A stretch of 32,260 nt of DNA from the IMG/VR virus record IMGVR_UViG_3300049791_000044, positions 1 through 32,260 of that record; one strand, 5' to 3'. Below the pieces are notes generated by a model. It saw only the letters and a program-made list of their open reading frames with translations, made no database searches and had not been told where the DNA came from. Position numbers and translations under genes: made by a program. The stretch is from a virus. Position 1 is the stretch's first letter; each line of letters starts with the position of its first letter. Shown one piece after another: positions 1 through 6,440 of this stretch.

Positions 1-58
1 ACGGGATGCGATCGAAGCGCTTGCCGCGACGATCGAGATTGGGGGCGAAGATGGGTGA
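1..58 (+). CDS. C-terminal end of an unknown gene upstream of the integrase module (truncated by window edge)
   Basis: Reading from base 2, an open frame gives about 18 residues (RDAIEALAATIEIGGEDG) and stops with TGA at 56-58. The stop sits inside the start of the next ORF (ATGGGTGA, 51-58). Such 8-base overlaps are the rule for neighbouring genes in this genome, which is the main reason to believe it. The visible piece looks like the end of an alpha helix with an acidic tail. Too little is present to name a family. It would be the first gene seen of a plus-strand integration or early module. Confidence 0.5.
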   Translation, partial: RDAIEALAATIEIGGEDG

Positions 59-251
59 CTCGACCGCCCGCCTTCTCGACGAGGAAGCTGTTCGCCGCGC
101 GCTGTCGGACGAGCTCGCGCCGAAGCGAGTCGACGCCGTACTCGAACGGGCGCGCATCCTGGCCGGCGAACTCACGCCCAAGGCGCGACGACTCTCCGAC
201 GACGAGATCGACGCGAGGGTGCGTCGCTCGCTCCGAAGGCGGCCACGGTGA
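51..251 (+). CDS. Small charged protein directly upstream of integrase
   Basis: A 66-aa protein starts at the ATG at 51, preceded by GGGGGCGAAG as a modest ribosome site. An in-frame ATG at 6 is possible but would overlap the previous frame more deeply. The stop TGA (249-251) overlaps the GTG start of the integrase as GTGA, so the two are probably translationally coupled. The sequence is rich in Arg, Glu, Asp and Leu and predicted helical (LLDEEAVRRALSDEL near the start, a basic RRSLRRRPR tail). Its size and position would suit a recombination directionality factor or a small DNA-binding protein. No helix-turn-helix signature is clear enough to claim this, so the function is unknown. Confidence 0.55.
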   Translation: MGDSTARLLDEEAVRRALSDELAPKRVDAVLERARILAGELTPKARRLSDDEIDARVRRSLRRRPR

Positions 252-1552
252 CGCGAGGTTCCATCCGAGAGCGGCGCGGGCGTCAGTTCGCGCGCATCAC
301 GATCGCCGGGGTCGAGCACTCGGGCGCATTCGACTCGCGCGAGGACGCGGAGCGGTTCATCGCGCGCACGCTCGCGATCGCGGAAGCTGAGGCTATCGGG
401 AAAGCGGAGCCGACCCTCGCAAGCATCGCTGACGATTTCTTCGACGCGCGGGAGGCCGGCGGCTACGTGGGTCACGGCAAGCGCGAGCGGTCGGTGTGGC
501 GCGTGCACATCGAATCCGACGAAGCGCTGTCGACGCGTCCGCTCCGCAGCATCCGAATCACGCACCTCGTCGAGTGGTCCAAGCGACTCGCCGCGCGCCC
601 GTCGTCAAGAGGCGGGACGATCTCGAAACAGACACAGAAGAACGCGATCGTTCTCGTGCGTGCCGCCTTGCTCTACGCGCACCGTCGCGGGTTCACGTCG
701 GCGAACGTCGGCGAAGGGCTCGTCCCGATCAAGTCGCGCACGGGAGCGTCGCCGTGGGGCTGGCTCGCCAACGCGGAGATCCTGACCGTCCTTGCGCGCC
801 CAGCGATCGAGACCGACGTCACGCGCGAGCGTCGAGCGATCTACGCGACCGCGATCTACGCCGGCCTTCGCGCCTCCGAGATGCTGCACCTTCGCTGGGA
901 GAACGTGCACCTCGGCGGCCGCCGTCCGCGCATCGAGGTCCGCGCGCCGATCAAAACCCCCGCCGCGCTCCGAGACGTGCCCCTCTTGCCGCCCATCATC
1001 GAGCACCTGGGCGAGTGGCACGTGCACCAGGGCGAACCCAAGACGGGCCTCGTGTGGCCTGGCGACAAGGCCGAATTCGGCAACGAGTCGCGGCACCATG
1101 AGAACTTCGATGCGGCGTGGGCGGATCACCCCTACATCGTCCAGGTCGAGCGCGACGGAAAGACGATCCCGGAGCGGAAGGTCCGTCCCGGCGCGCTCGC
1201 TCGGGCCGGGATCAAGCGGCACATCCGCTTCCACGATCTGCGCCACACGTTCTGCTCTCACCTCGCCCAGGGAACGTGGGGGCACGCGTTTACCCTCCAT
1301 GAAATCAAGGACTTGGCGGGCCACTCCGACATCAAGACGACGATGCGGTACGCTCATCTCTCGCCGCTCGGCATCCACGGAATCGTCGCGGGACTCCGGG
1401 CCGGGTGGACGGACCGAGCGACGGACCGCGCTTCCGAGAACGTCGGGTCACCAAAAAGAAATCCGCCTCAGAATGAAGCGGATTCAGTGGCGGACGCTAT
1501 AGGGGTCGAACCTATGACCTTCGGCTTCGGAACGCGAAACGCAGATGAATGA
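248..1552 (+). CDS. int: Tyrosine recombinase / phage integrase
   Basis: A 434-aa site-specific recombinase that would join attP to attB and excise the prophage. The N-terminal part (about 1-45) resembles an arm-type or Arm-DNA-binding domain, followed by a helical SAM-like core-binding domain (about 55-150). The catalytic domain carries the expected residues: Arg208 in GLRASE, Lys236 in the beta-hairpin, His329-x-x-Arg332 in FHDLRHT, His359 in LAGHS and the nucleophile Tyr368 in MRYAHL. The start is GTG, overlapping the upstream ORF stop. The C-terminus extends 66 residues past Tyr368. Residues about 414-429 are encoded by a tRNA 3'-half sequence, as in many phages whose attP overlaps the 3' end of int. 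The stop at 1552 lies just beyond this core. It faces the minus-strand unit and has no plus-strand terminator of its own. Confidence 0.95.
   Translation: MTRGSIRERRGRQFARITIAGVEHSGAFDSREDAERFIARTLAIAEAEAIGKAEPTLASIADDFFDAREAGGYVGHGKRERSVWRVHIESDEALSTRPLRSIRITHLVEWSKRLAARPSSRGGTISKQTQKNAIVLVRAALLYAHRRGFTSANVGEGLVPIKSRTGASPWGWLANAEILTVLARPAIETDVTRERRAIYATAIYAGLRASEMLHLRWENVHLGGRRPRIEVRAPIKTPAALRDVPLLPPIIEHLGEWHVHQGEPKTGLVWPGDKAEFGNESRHHENFDAAWADHPYIVQVERDGKTIPERKVRPGALARAGIKRHIRFHDLRHTFCSHLAQGTWGHAFTLHEIKDLAGHSDIKTTMRYAHLSPLGIHGIVAGLRAGWTDRATDRASENVGSPKRNPPQNEADSVADAIGVEPMTFGFGTRNADE
1453..1484 (-). terminator. Intrinsic terminator behind the tRNA fragment, inside the int 3' end
   Basis: On the minus strand AATCCGC (1484-1478) pairs with GCGGATT (1466-1460) around an 11-nt loop and is followed by TCTTTTT (1459-1453). 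It lies four bases after the CCA end of the tRNA-like sequence, where a tRNA terminator is expected. It may therefore be host sequence carried with the att core, restoring termination of the host tRNA after integration. It also overlaps the coding frame of the integrase. Confidence 0.7.
1488..1532 (-). other. tRNA-Arg(CCG) 3'-half fragment, probable attP core
   Basis: Read on the minus strand, this stretch has an anticodon loop TTCCGAA, the 3' anticodon stem GCCGA, a 5-nt variable loop, a T-arm with 5-bp stem ATAGG/CCTAT and loop TTCGACC, the acceptor strand AGCGTCC, discriminator G and an encoded CCA. Upstream of the anticodon loop the pairing fails at the two loop-proximal positions, and no D-arm or matching GGACGCT acceptor strand follows. 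It is therefore only the 3' part of a tRNA gene. Phage attP cores typically copy exactly this segment. Location inside the 3' end of int supports the attP call. Because phage genes flank it on both sides, it looks like an unintegrated attP. Confidence 0.8.
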
Positions 1553-1646
1553 TTTCAGGTGGATAGGTGTGCGGTCCGCGGGCGGTCCGTCTGACCCTCG
1601 CCGACGTCGTTTGCGCGGCGCTTGATGCGTACCTGGGGTGACGACG

Positions 1647-1667
1647 AAAGCCCCGCCGAAGCGGGGC
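1647..1667 (-). terminator. Terminator of the long minus-strand late unit
   Basis: On the minus strand GCCCCGC-TTCG-GCGGGGC (1667-1650) forms a 7-bp GC stem closed by a stable UUCG tetraloop and is followed by TTTCG. It lies 29 bases after the last minus-strand gene and before the convergent integrase, so it is well placed to end late transcription. The U-tract is short (three), so strength is uncertain. The plus-strand side has no T-run. The rest of 1553-1695 shows no gene. Confidence 0.75.
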
Positions 1668-1695
1668 GAGTCGTGAGCGGTGGGCGTCAGTCGCG

Positions 1696-2013
1696 CTACT
1701 CGCACCGCACGACCGACGGCCCGCAGTCTCCCCGCTCCGCGTCGTAGGCCCGCCCGCAGGCCCCGTGGTCATCGAGACACCCGCAGCACGTCACGCACCT
1801 AGCGTACGACTCGGCAGCCAGAGCGAGGCACCTCGTGGCGGCGTCGTGCGTCTCGGGGCAGACGGGGGCGACGGGCTCGACGCGGACGCCGTCGCATGCT
1901 GCGACGTGTGCCGCTGCCGCGTGCTCTGCGATGATGATACGTTCGGAGAGGTGTTCGGGGGAGAGCGTCGCCGAGCAGGAGATGGCGGCGAGGATGAGCC
2001 AGCGCACGGTCAC
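1696..2013 (-). CDS. Small Cys-rich exported protein, possible lipoprotein (last gene of the late unit)
   Basis: A 105-aa protein. The GTG start at 2013 overlaps the stop of the preceding fibre gene as GTGA; a second GTG two codons later is also possible. The N-terminus (MTVRWLILAAISCSATLS) is a hydrophobic export signal. Cys13 could be a lipidation site, although the residues before it (A-I-S) fit the lipobox poorly. Ten further Cys follow, with a dense cluster around residues 73-86 (CVTCCGC and following). This pattern suggests disulfides in the periplasm or at the cell surface. There is no recognisable enzyme motif. Coming after the lysis and fibre genes, it could act as an outer spanin, an exclusion factor or a fibre accessory; none of these is shown. 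The terminator follows at once. Confidence 0.6.
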   Translation of the reverse strand: MTVRWLILAAISCSATLSPEHLSERIIIAEHAAAAHVAACDGVRVEPVAPVCPETHDAATRCLALAAESYARCVTCCGCLDDHGACGRAYDAERGDCGPSVVRCE

Positions 2014-3575
2014 ACTCCTGTCGTCAGATCGGGCCGGAACCCGTGCTTGTCGACCTCCAGCGTGCGCGCGGTGAGGCCCGCTGATTTGATGATGCCGACG
2101 TGGGGCATCATCGTGGCGCTCGCCGGGATATTGCTCGCGTGCGTCGCGAGCAGCGTGCCGTTGAGGTAATGCTTCACCGACGTCGCCGCCGCATTCACCT
2201 CGGCCTCGTAGCAAACGAACGCCGACGCGCTCACGGGGTTCACTGACGACGCGAACACGGTGCCGGTTTCGGTGTTCGAATTTCGCGTGACGAGTTCGAG
2301 CAGCCCGCTGTTCGCCGAATGTGTGTACCTCGCGAAAACGCCACCGAACGGAGCCGCTGAGCCCGATGTCGTAGTGAATCCGACGATCGTTGTGAACGTG
2401 TTCGTGTCATCGCTCGCGGTCGGGATTCGGAAGTCGGCTCGGTAGCGCCAGATTCCGCCGCCGAACGTGAACATCGTGAAGTTTGGGATCGAGCTGCACG
2501 TGCCCGTGGTAGTCGTGCCCGTGCTGAGGACCGCGATGCCTGGTCGTCCGCTGGTCCCCGTGCCGTTCGACATTGCGGCGCCGGTGCCACCCGAGCTCGC
2601 CACGAACGGATTGCACGCGCCGTTCGCGACTCCGAGGTAGTCCGTGCATCCCGGCGCCTCGAACAGGCCCTTGATGAGTCCGTAGGACGGGAAGATCGCG
2701 AGCGGATCGAGTCGATTGATTTGCGCCGCTTGCGCCGCCGTCATGTATCCATCGACCGATACCGTAGCTGCCGGCATCGCGAACGTTCGGTTTGCGGAGA
2801 GGTCCCCTCCACCCGTGATCGGCGCCGTGGTCGAGATGGTCCGTGTGTTCGCGACGGCCGCGTTGAGTGCGGTTTTGTCCGCCCCGCTCATCAGCCCTGC
2901 GACGCTCGTCGTGGCAACGTCGATCGCGTCCGAGCCGTCGCCCTTGTGGCTCGCTGCGTGGCTCGTCGGCGTGCGCGCGTTCGTGACGCTCGCGTCGTTG
3001 CCGGGCAGCGCTTCGCCCGCCGCCGTGCCGAGCTTGCGGAGCGCGGGCGTGCCCGCCGATCCGCCCGATGGAATCGCAGCGACCGCGGCGGCGGCAGTCC
3101 CCGCGGGGTCCGCTCCCACCTGAGCGGCCGTCGTCGAATGCGGGTTGCTCGTGTTCGTGAGATGCGCGTCGAGGGCCGCCTTGTCGGCTGCGCTCATCGT
3201 GCCGCGCTGCCCCGACGTAGCAGCGGCAACGTCGAGGACGACGTTCGTTCCGTCGTCAGTCGCCGTCATCACGGAGCCGTCGACCTTGGCGTACGTCCGC
3301 TCGGCGAGGGTCGATGCGCCGTTCTTCCAGGTCGAGCCAGGTCCGCGAGCACCCGTCGATCCAGTGGCGCCGGTCGCGCCGGTCGCGCCCTGCGGACCGG
3401 TCTCGCCGATCGGACCTTGCTCGCCCATCTCGCCCCGCTCACCTCGCGGCCCCTGCGGTCCACGTCCACCGACGTCGATGGTCACGACGCGCGCGATGCC
3501 ACCCACGAGCATCGTTCCGCCGTCGGGGCGAACGATGCGGAGCACGGAGCGCGGCGCTGTGATCGAGAGCGTCAT
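2010..3575 (-). CDS. Tail fibre with collagen-like Gly-X-Y segment
   Basis: A 521-aa protein starting at the ATG at 3575, which overlaps the upstream stop (ATGA). After about 35 N-terminal residues there is a run of about 15 Gly-X-Y triplets (residues about 36-80, starting GRGPQGPRGERGEMG). This would form a triple-helical stalk as in other phage fibres. Around residue 128 the motif SAADKAALDAHL...NPHSTTAAQVGAD appears, a stretch often repeated in phage fibre shafts. The C-terminal about 200 residues are Ser/Thr/Gly-rich and beta-strand-like (GGIWRYRADFRIP; VKHYLNGTLLATHAS), consistent with a LamG/concanavalin-type receptor-binding tip. It probably forms a trimer. It is separated from the other fibre genes by the lysis cluster and may be a second, alternative receptor-binding protein. 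Confidence 0.8.
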   Translation of the reverse strand: MTLSITAPRSVLRIVRPDGGTMLVGGIARVVTIDVGGRGPQGPRGERGEMGEQGPIGETGPQGATGATGATGSTGARGPGSTWKNGASTLAERTYAKVDGSVMTATDDGTNVVLDVAAATSGQRGTMSAADKAALDAHLTNTSNPHSTTAAQVGADPAGTAAAAVAAIPSGGSAGTPALRKLGTAAGEALPGNDASVTNARTPTSHAASHKGDGSDAIDVATTSVAGLMSGADKTALNAAVANTRTISTTAPITGGGDLSANRTFAMPAATVSVDGYMTAAQAAQINRLDPLAIFPSYGLIKGLFEAPGCTDYLGVANGACNPFVASSGGTGAAMSNGTGTSGRPGIAVLSTGTTTTGTCSSIPNFTMFTFGGGIWRYRADFRIPTASDDTNTFTTIVGFTTTSGSAAPFGGVFARYTHSANSGLLELVTRNSNTETGTVFASSVNPVSASAFVCYEAEVNAAATSVKHYLNGTLLATHASNIPASATMMPHVGIIKSAGLTARTLEVDKHGFRPDLTTGV

Positions 3576-3907
3576 CGCGTGATCGCTCGCGCGACTTGAA
3601 TCTCGAACGTGTCGGTGTGCACGACGCCGGACGCGCTCGTGAATCGCACGTCGCAGTCGAGGACCGCGACCGGCCACGACGCGGTCATCGTCGCCGTCGC
3701 CGAGACCACGAACTGCCCGGGGTTCGTGGCTTGGTCGGCATCGGCCTCGCACGTGAGTTCGTCGACTGGCGTTTCCGCCGACGTGTCGCTTCGCCTGCGG
3801 ACCTGCGAGGCGATGGCGTAGCCGGTGAGGTCGACGGGCGCGCCACCAGACTCCCAGGTCATCGGGAGCGAGAACGTGTCGCCGGCTTTGATAGTGATCG
3901 CGGACAT
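3572..3907 (-). CDS. Small beta-rich phage structural protein, fibre/baseplate accessory
   Basis: A 111-aa protein starting at the ATG at 3907, which overlaps the amidase stop (TGATG). A GTG-type extension to 3937 would run into the amidase and is not needed. The sequence reads like a single beta-sandwich domain: AGDTFSLPMTWESGGAPVDL, then TGYAIASQVRR, then alternating strands with a DVRFTSASGVVHTDTFEIQV end. Short proteins with the GDT...G.PVDLTGY...R pattern are common next to phage fibre genes and resemble the N-terminal domain of baseplate upper proteins. It lies just upstream of the collagen-like fibre and may attach it. The exact role is inferred. Confidence 0.65.
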   Translation of the reverse strand: MSAITIKAGDTFSLPMTWESGGAPVDLTGYAIASQVRRRSDTSAETPVDELTCEADADQATNPGQFVVSATATMTASWPVAVLDCDVRFTSASGVVHTDTFEIQVARAITR

Positions 3908-4554
3908 CAGTACCCACCTGCCGATCGTCGATCCCACGAGCTAGGAATTGGTTTGCCGTCTCGGTCGGTGAGCGTGAGAAGCGGGGTCAGACCGATCACC
4001 TTCTCGCAATGGTCAATGCCGACCTTCTGCCAGATCGCCCAGCCCGGATCGGCTCGCCTGCTCGCGGCGTACTGCCGGTGCGCGACGTAGTGCTTGATCG
4101 TGATTCCCTCTTTCGCGGCCTCAGCAACGATGGCGCTACACGCCTCGCGCGCGGCGGCGATGAGAGACTCGGCGGGCTCCGCTCCGGTCCCGCTCGGCAG
4201 GCCGTTGTAGAACCCCTCGCACTCCAGGCCGATGCTCCGCGAGTTGGCGCCGTTGCCGTGGTAGACGTAGGCGCGCAACGGGTAGGCGAGCACCACGGTC
4301 CCGTCGATGAACGCGGAGACGTGCGCGTGAACGTTCAGCGCGCGACGATGACGAGCAAGATCCTTGTCACCCTTCGCTGCGTTGATCGCGGCCGTCGAAG
4401 CGCCGAGCGCGACCGCCATCTGATGGAGGCAGATCGAGTCGATCGCCGTCCGTTCGCGCACGACGAGATGGCCGTAGCGGTCGAGTTTCCCGGCGGGCTT
4501 TTCGCCCACGGGACCGGACGCCTTTTGCTGACTTCGCCAGTCGAGAACGCTCAT
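3907..4554 (-). CDS. Endolysin, N-acetylmuramoyl-L-alanine amidase type
   Basis: A 215-aa zinc amidase that would cut the bond between muramic acid and the stem peptide at the end of infection. Zinc-ligand candidates are His44 (ICLHQMA), His159 (YVAHRQ) and Asp169 in the RRADPG motif. The spacing matches the amidase_2/PGRP family, where the last motif is typically AHRQW..RRSDPG. The central SIGLECEG motif (about 107-114) also fits. There is no signal peptide, so it needs a holin to reach the wall. It starts at the ATG at 4554 with an ATGA overlap to the upstream membrane protein. It is embedded in a cluster of small membrane proteins that forms the lysis module. Confidence 0.88.
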   Translation of the reverse strand: MSVLDWRSQQKASGPVGEKPAGKLDRYGHLVVRERTAIDSICLHQMAVALGASTAAINAAKGDKDLARHRRALNVHAHVSAFIDGTVVLAYPLRAYVYHGNGANSRSIGLECEGFYNGLPSGTGAEPAESLIAAAREACSAIVAEAAKEGITIKHYVAHRQYAASRRADPGWAIWQKVGIDHCEKVIGLTPLLTLTDRDGKPIPSSWDRRSAGGY

Positions 4555-4724
4555 CGCCTCCCGCTCCTCTCGATCGCATCCCTCACCGCGCGCTCGTTTT
4601 CACGGATGCGCCGCGCCTCGATCACGTCACTGACCAGCGACGCGCAGACCCACCCGAGGAAGCCGAGCAGCGCCACGAGGGGCACAACGACGAGCATGAG
4701 CGCGATGATGAGCAGGGTTTTCAC
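4551..4724 (-). CDS. Single-pass small membrane protein in lysis cluster
   Basis: A 57-aa protein starting at the GTG at 4724, which overlaps the upstream stop as GTGA. Residues about 2-30 form one strongly hydrophobic helix (KTLLIIALMLVVVPLVALLGFLGW), followed by a charged tail (EARRIRENERAVRDAIERSGRR) likely facing the cytoplasm or forming a short coil. Its size, topology and position immediately before the amidase suit a holin, a pinholin or an inner-membrane spanin subunit. Family identity cannot be read from the sequence. A longer reading to 4799 exists, but the coupled GTG is preferred. Confidence 0.65.
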   Translation of the reverse strand: MKTLLIIALMLVVVPLVALLGFLGWVCASLVSDVIEARRIRENERAVRDAIERSGRR

Positions 4725-4855
4725 GACGCCTTCGCTTTCTGCTTCGCGGTCGAATGCTGACGGCCACGCGAGCACCACTCGCACCCGCGCGACGGGCATG
4801 GGCCGCGCCTACGTTTGCGGCTGCCGTAGATGCGCTTTGATCCGTAGGTCCTCAT
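4721..4855 (-). CDS. 44-aa basic Cys mini-protein
   Basis: A 44-residue ORF with ATGA overlap at its start (4852-4855) and GTGA overlap at its stop, so it sits tightly in the coupled gene chain. The composition is very basic (SRKRRRG, many Lys and Arg), with a compact CPSRGCEWC motif (three Cys within nine residues) that could bind a metal or form a disulfide. No hydrophobic segment is present. It could be a small nucleic-acid-binding or lysis accessory protein. The function is unknown. Confidence 0.55.
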   Translation of the reverse strand: MRTYGSKRIYGSRKRRRGPCPSRGCEWCSRGRQHSTAKQKAKAS

Positions 4856-5109
4856 CCCGCCTCGCCCGTATCCGAGATGCGCCGCGTGACGGTGGGCTCG
4901 TCGGCCCTCGCAGCCCTCGCCGCGTCGAGTCGCGCATACGCATCGACGGTCGCGCGGTGGGTGTGCTCCGCGCCTTGCTCCATGACCGCGATGATGGCCG
5001 CGCGATCTTCGGGGCGAGCGTCCCGGATGCGCTTGACGAGGCGAGAGATCGCGCCCCACGCGTCGGGGATCTCGTGGATGATGTCGACGATCGTTCCGAT
5101 GGTGCTCAT
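4852..5109 (-). CDS. Small helical protein of unknown function
   Basis: An 85-aa protein from the ATG at 5109, overlapping the preceding stop by four bases and ending in ATGA with the next gene. The N-terminus (STIGTIVDIIHEIPDAWGAISRLVKRI) is an amphipathic helix. The middle (DARPEDRAAIIAVMEQGAEHTHRAT) and end (AYARLDAARAARADEP) are charged helices. There is no Cys, no clear membrane span and no signal peptide. It lies in the lysis cluster between two Cys-containing small proteins. An amphipathic membrane-associated role such as antiholin is possible but unsupported. Confidence 0.6.
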   Translation of the reverse strand: MSTIGTIVDIIHEIPDAWGAISRLVKRIRDARPEDRAAIIAVMEQGAEHTHRATVDAYARLDAARAARADEPTVTRRISDTGEAG

Positions 5110-5474
5110 GGGCAAAGCTCCGTGTCCGAGCGAGTGATGTGGTGTTCGGCGCAGAACGTCGCGGCGCGCTCTTGGCAGCCCGCGAGAGCCGCCCGAATGC
5201 GCGTGTCGTCTTCGCCCGGAGCGAACGTCAACGCGTCGAGCTCCCCGGCGCATTGCGCGTCGAGTTGTTCCACCTGGTCGATCGCCGCGGACGTGGCGAG
5301 CGAAGGGCCGCACGCGTGCGCGTTGGCGAGCGCCACAAGGAAGACCGCGACGAACCAGCCGTTCTGTTCGCACCGCTTGGCGTACGCCTTCGCGGAGATG
5401 CGATCGTGTCGGCGCTTCGCGAGCGCCCAACGGAGACGCCACCATGCGTCCGAGAGTCGTTCGTACAGGCTCAT
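5106..5474 (-). CDS. Membrane-anchored Cys-containing protein, spanin candidate
   Basis: A 122-aa protein from the ATG at 5474 (ATGA overlap). About 37 basic cytoplasmic residues precede a hydrophobic segment at about 39-52 (GWFVAVFLVALANA) that ends in HACG. Five Cys lie in the downstream part (55, 75, 100, 108, 121), with acidic and helical stretches between them. The N-in, C-out topology with a periplasmic domain is compatible with a spanin or another cell-envelope lysis component. The sequence before Cys55 (A-H-A) is not a good lipobox, and the long basic N-terminus argues against a classic outer-membrane lipoprotein. The role is inferred from position. Confidence 0.6.
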   Translation of the reverse strand: MSLYERLSDAWWRLRWALAKRRHDRISAKAYAKRCEQNGWFVAVFLVALANAHACGPSLATSAAIDQVEQLDAQCAGELDALTFAPGEDDTRIRAALAGCQERAATFCAEHHITRSDTELCP

Positions 5475-5686
5475 GGCATCCTCCAGGTCATCGGCTGCGG
5501 TTCGTCGGAGCGCTTCACGGGGATCGGTGCGTGGCCGTTGACGACGAGATCGAGGACGCCAGTGGGCATCGCGACGTCGAGCATCACGCCGTCTGCGTCG
5601 AATCCCTGGACGTCGATGCGCGAGACGGTCGCCGAGTGATCGACGCCCTTGAAGTCGCGGAGCAGAACGATGTCGCCGACGTTCAC
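5471..5686 (-). CDS. Small beta-rich protein of unknown function
   Basis: A 71-aa protein from the GTG at 5686, coupled as GTGA to the holin candidate upstream and ending ATGA into the next gene. The sequence (VNVGDIVLLRDFKGVDHSATVSRID and following) reads like a small SH3-like or OB-like barrel: a turn after a buried V-G-D-I-V-L-L strand, then alternating strands. It ends with PMTWRMP. There is no signal peptide or Cys. The frame is open further upstream, but that would overlap the neighbour by over 100 bases. The function is unknown. Confidence 0.55.
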   Translation of the reverse strand: MNVGDIVLLRDFKGVDHSATVSRIDVQGFDADGVMLDVAMPTGVLDLVVNGHAPIPVKRSDEPQPMTWRMP

Positions 5687-5967
5687 GAGCCACCTTCCAC
5701 GCGTTCGATCGAAGGCGTCGAGACCGTCTCCGGCTGCCGGCTGAGCCCGCCGCTTGAGGCCGTCGCGATGAACGTCGCCGTGACGTCGAGCCACGTCGCG
5801 AGGTCGACCAATCGCTGCGTCACCTTGTCGTCGCCCTTGTCGGCGGTGCTCTTGGCGTGCGCGTGGAGGTACGTCGCGAATCGACGCAGCCCGTGAGCCG
5901 CCGCGAGGATGAACGGCATGGCGACGGTGACCATCGCGAGCCAGTGTTCGATCTGTTGCTGAGTCAT
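5683..5967 (-). CDS. Holin candidate
   Basis: A 94-aa protein from the ATG at 5967, overlapping the upstream stop as ATGA. One clear membrane helix (about 9-32, LAMVTVAMPFILAAAHGLRRFATYL) is followed by a basic region and a second weakly hydrophobic amphipathic helix (LVDLATWLDVTATFIATASSGG). The size, a short N-terminus, one or two membrane helices and a charged C-terminal tail fit small phage holins. Its neighbours are a coiled-coil membrane protein and, some genes later, the amidase. The alternative reading is an antiholin or a different inner-membrane factor. Confidence 0.6.
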   Translation of the reverse strand: MTQQQIEHWLAMVTVAMPFILAAAHGLRRFATYLHAHAKSTADKGDDKVTQRLVDLATWLDVTATFIATASSGGLSRQPETVSTPSIERVEGGS

Positions 5968-6440
5968 GATCCGGCCTTCCCTGCGATGAATCCGTTTACC
6001 GAGTGAGTCGTGAGCCCGAGCGCTTCGCCCGCCCTGCGTAGGTGCGCGATCTCGGAAGCGGTCGGCGTGCGCGACGGATCGATCCGCGAGAGCATCCGTC
6101 CGAGGTCTTCGACGAGATTGGGCACGGCCGAGAGTCGCTCTTCCGCGTCGGCAAGCTTTGCGTTCGACTCGGCCAGCGCCGATTCCAGCGCCACGATCCG
6201 GCGCTCCATGCTGGCGAGGGTCGTGCGGTAGAGTTCGCGCTCGTGCGACACCATCTCGTCGACCTTGCCGCGTAGCCAACCCTCGTTCTCGCGCTGGGTC
6301 TTGTCGCGCGCGGCGATTCGATCGGCTTCCGCTGCCGCTTCGTCGCGGGCCTTTGCCGTGTACTTGCCGTACGCGTCGAGAAGGAACTTGAAGATGACGG
6401 CCATGGCCGATCCGTAGGCTGCGATTTCGGCGCCGGTCAT
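5964..6440 (-). CDS. Membrane-anchored coiled-coil protein, possible inner spanin (Rz-like)
   Basis: A 158-aa protein from the ATG at 6440 (TGATG overlap with the upstream stop). A short hydrophobic N-terminal segment (about 6-24, IAAYGSAMAVIFKFLLDAY) is followed by a long Ala/Glu/Arg-rich coiled coil (about 28-110, with heptad-like LESALAESNAKLADAEERL). The C-terminus (HLRRAGEALGLTTHSVNGFIAGKAGS) is globular and polar. An N-terminal anchor plus a periplasmic coiled coil is the architecture of the inner spanin that links to the outer membrane in Gram-negative lysis. The anchor is weak, so a cytoplasmic scaffold role cannot be excluded. Confidence 0.55.
   Translation of the reverse strand: MTGAEIAAYGSAMAVIFKFLLDAYGKYTAKARDEAAAEADRIAARDKTQRENEGWLRGKVDEMVSHERELYRTTLASMERRIVALESALAESNAKLADAEERLSAVPNLVEDLGRMLSRIDPSRTPTASEIAHLRRAGEALGLTTHSVNGFIAGKAGS

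Noticed and set aside
605-1378. Long minus-strand ORF opposite the integrase
   Set aside because: It is antisense to a gene with full catalytic residues; its composition is Arg/Asp-rich noise typical of GC-rich antisense frames.
1488-1565. Complete tRNA-Arg gene
   Set aside because: The anticodon stem has two mismatches next to the loop, and no D-arm or 5' acceptor strand follows; only the 3' half is present.
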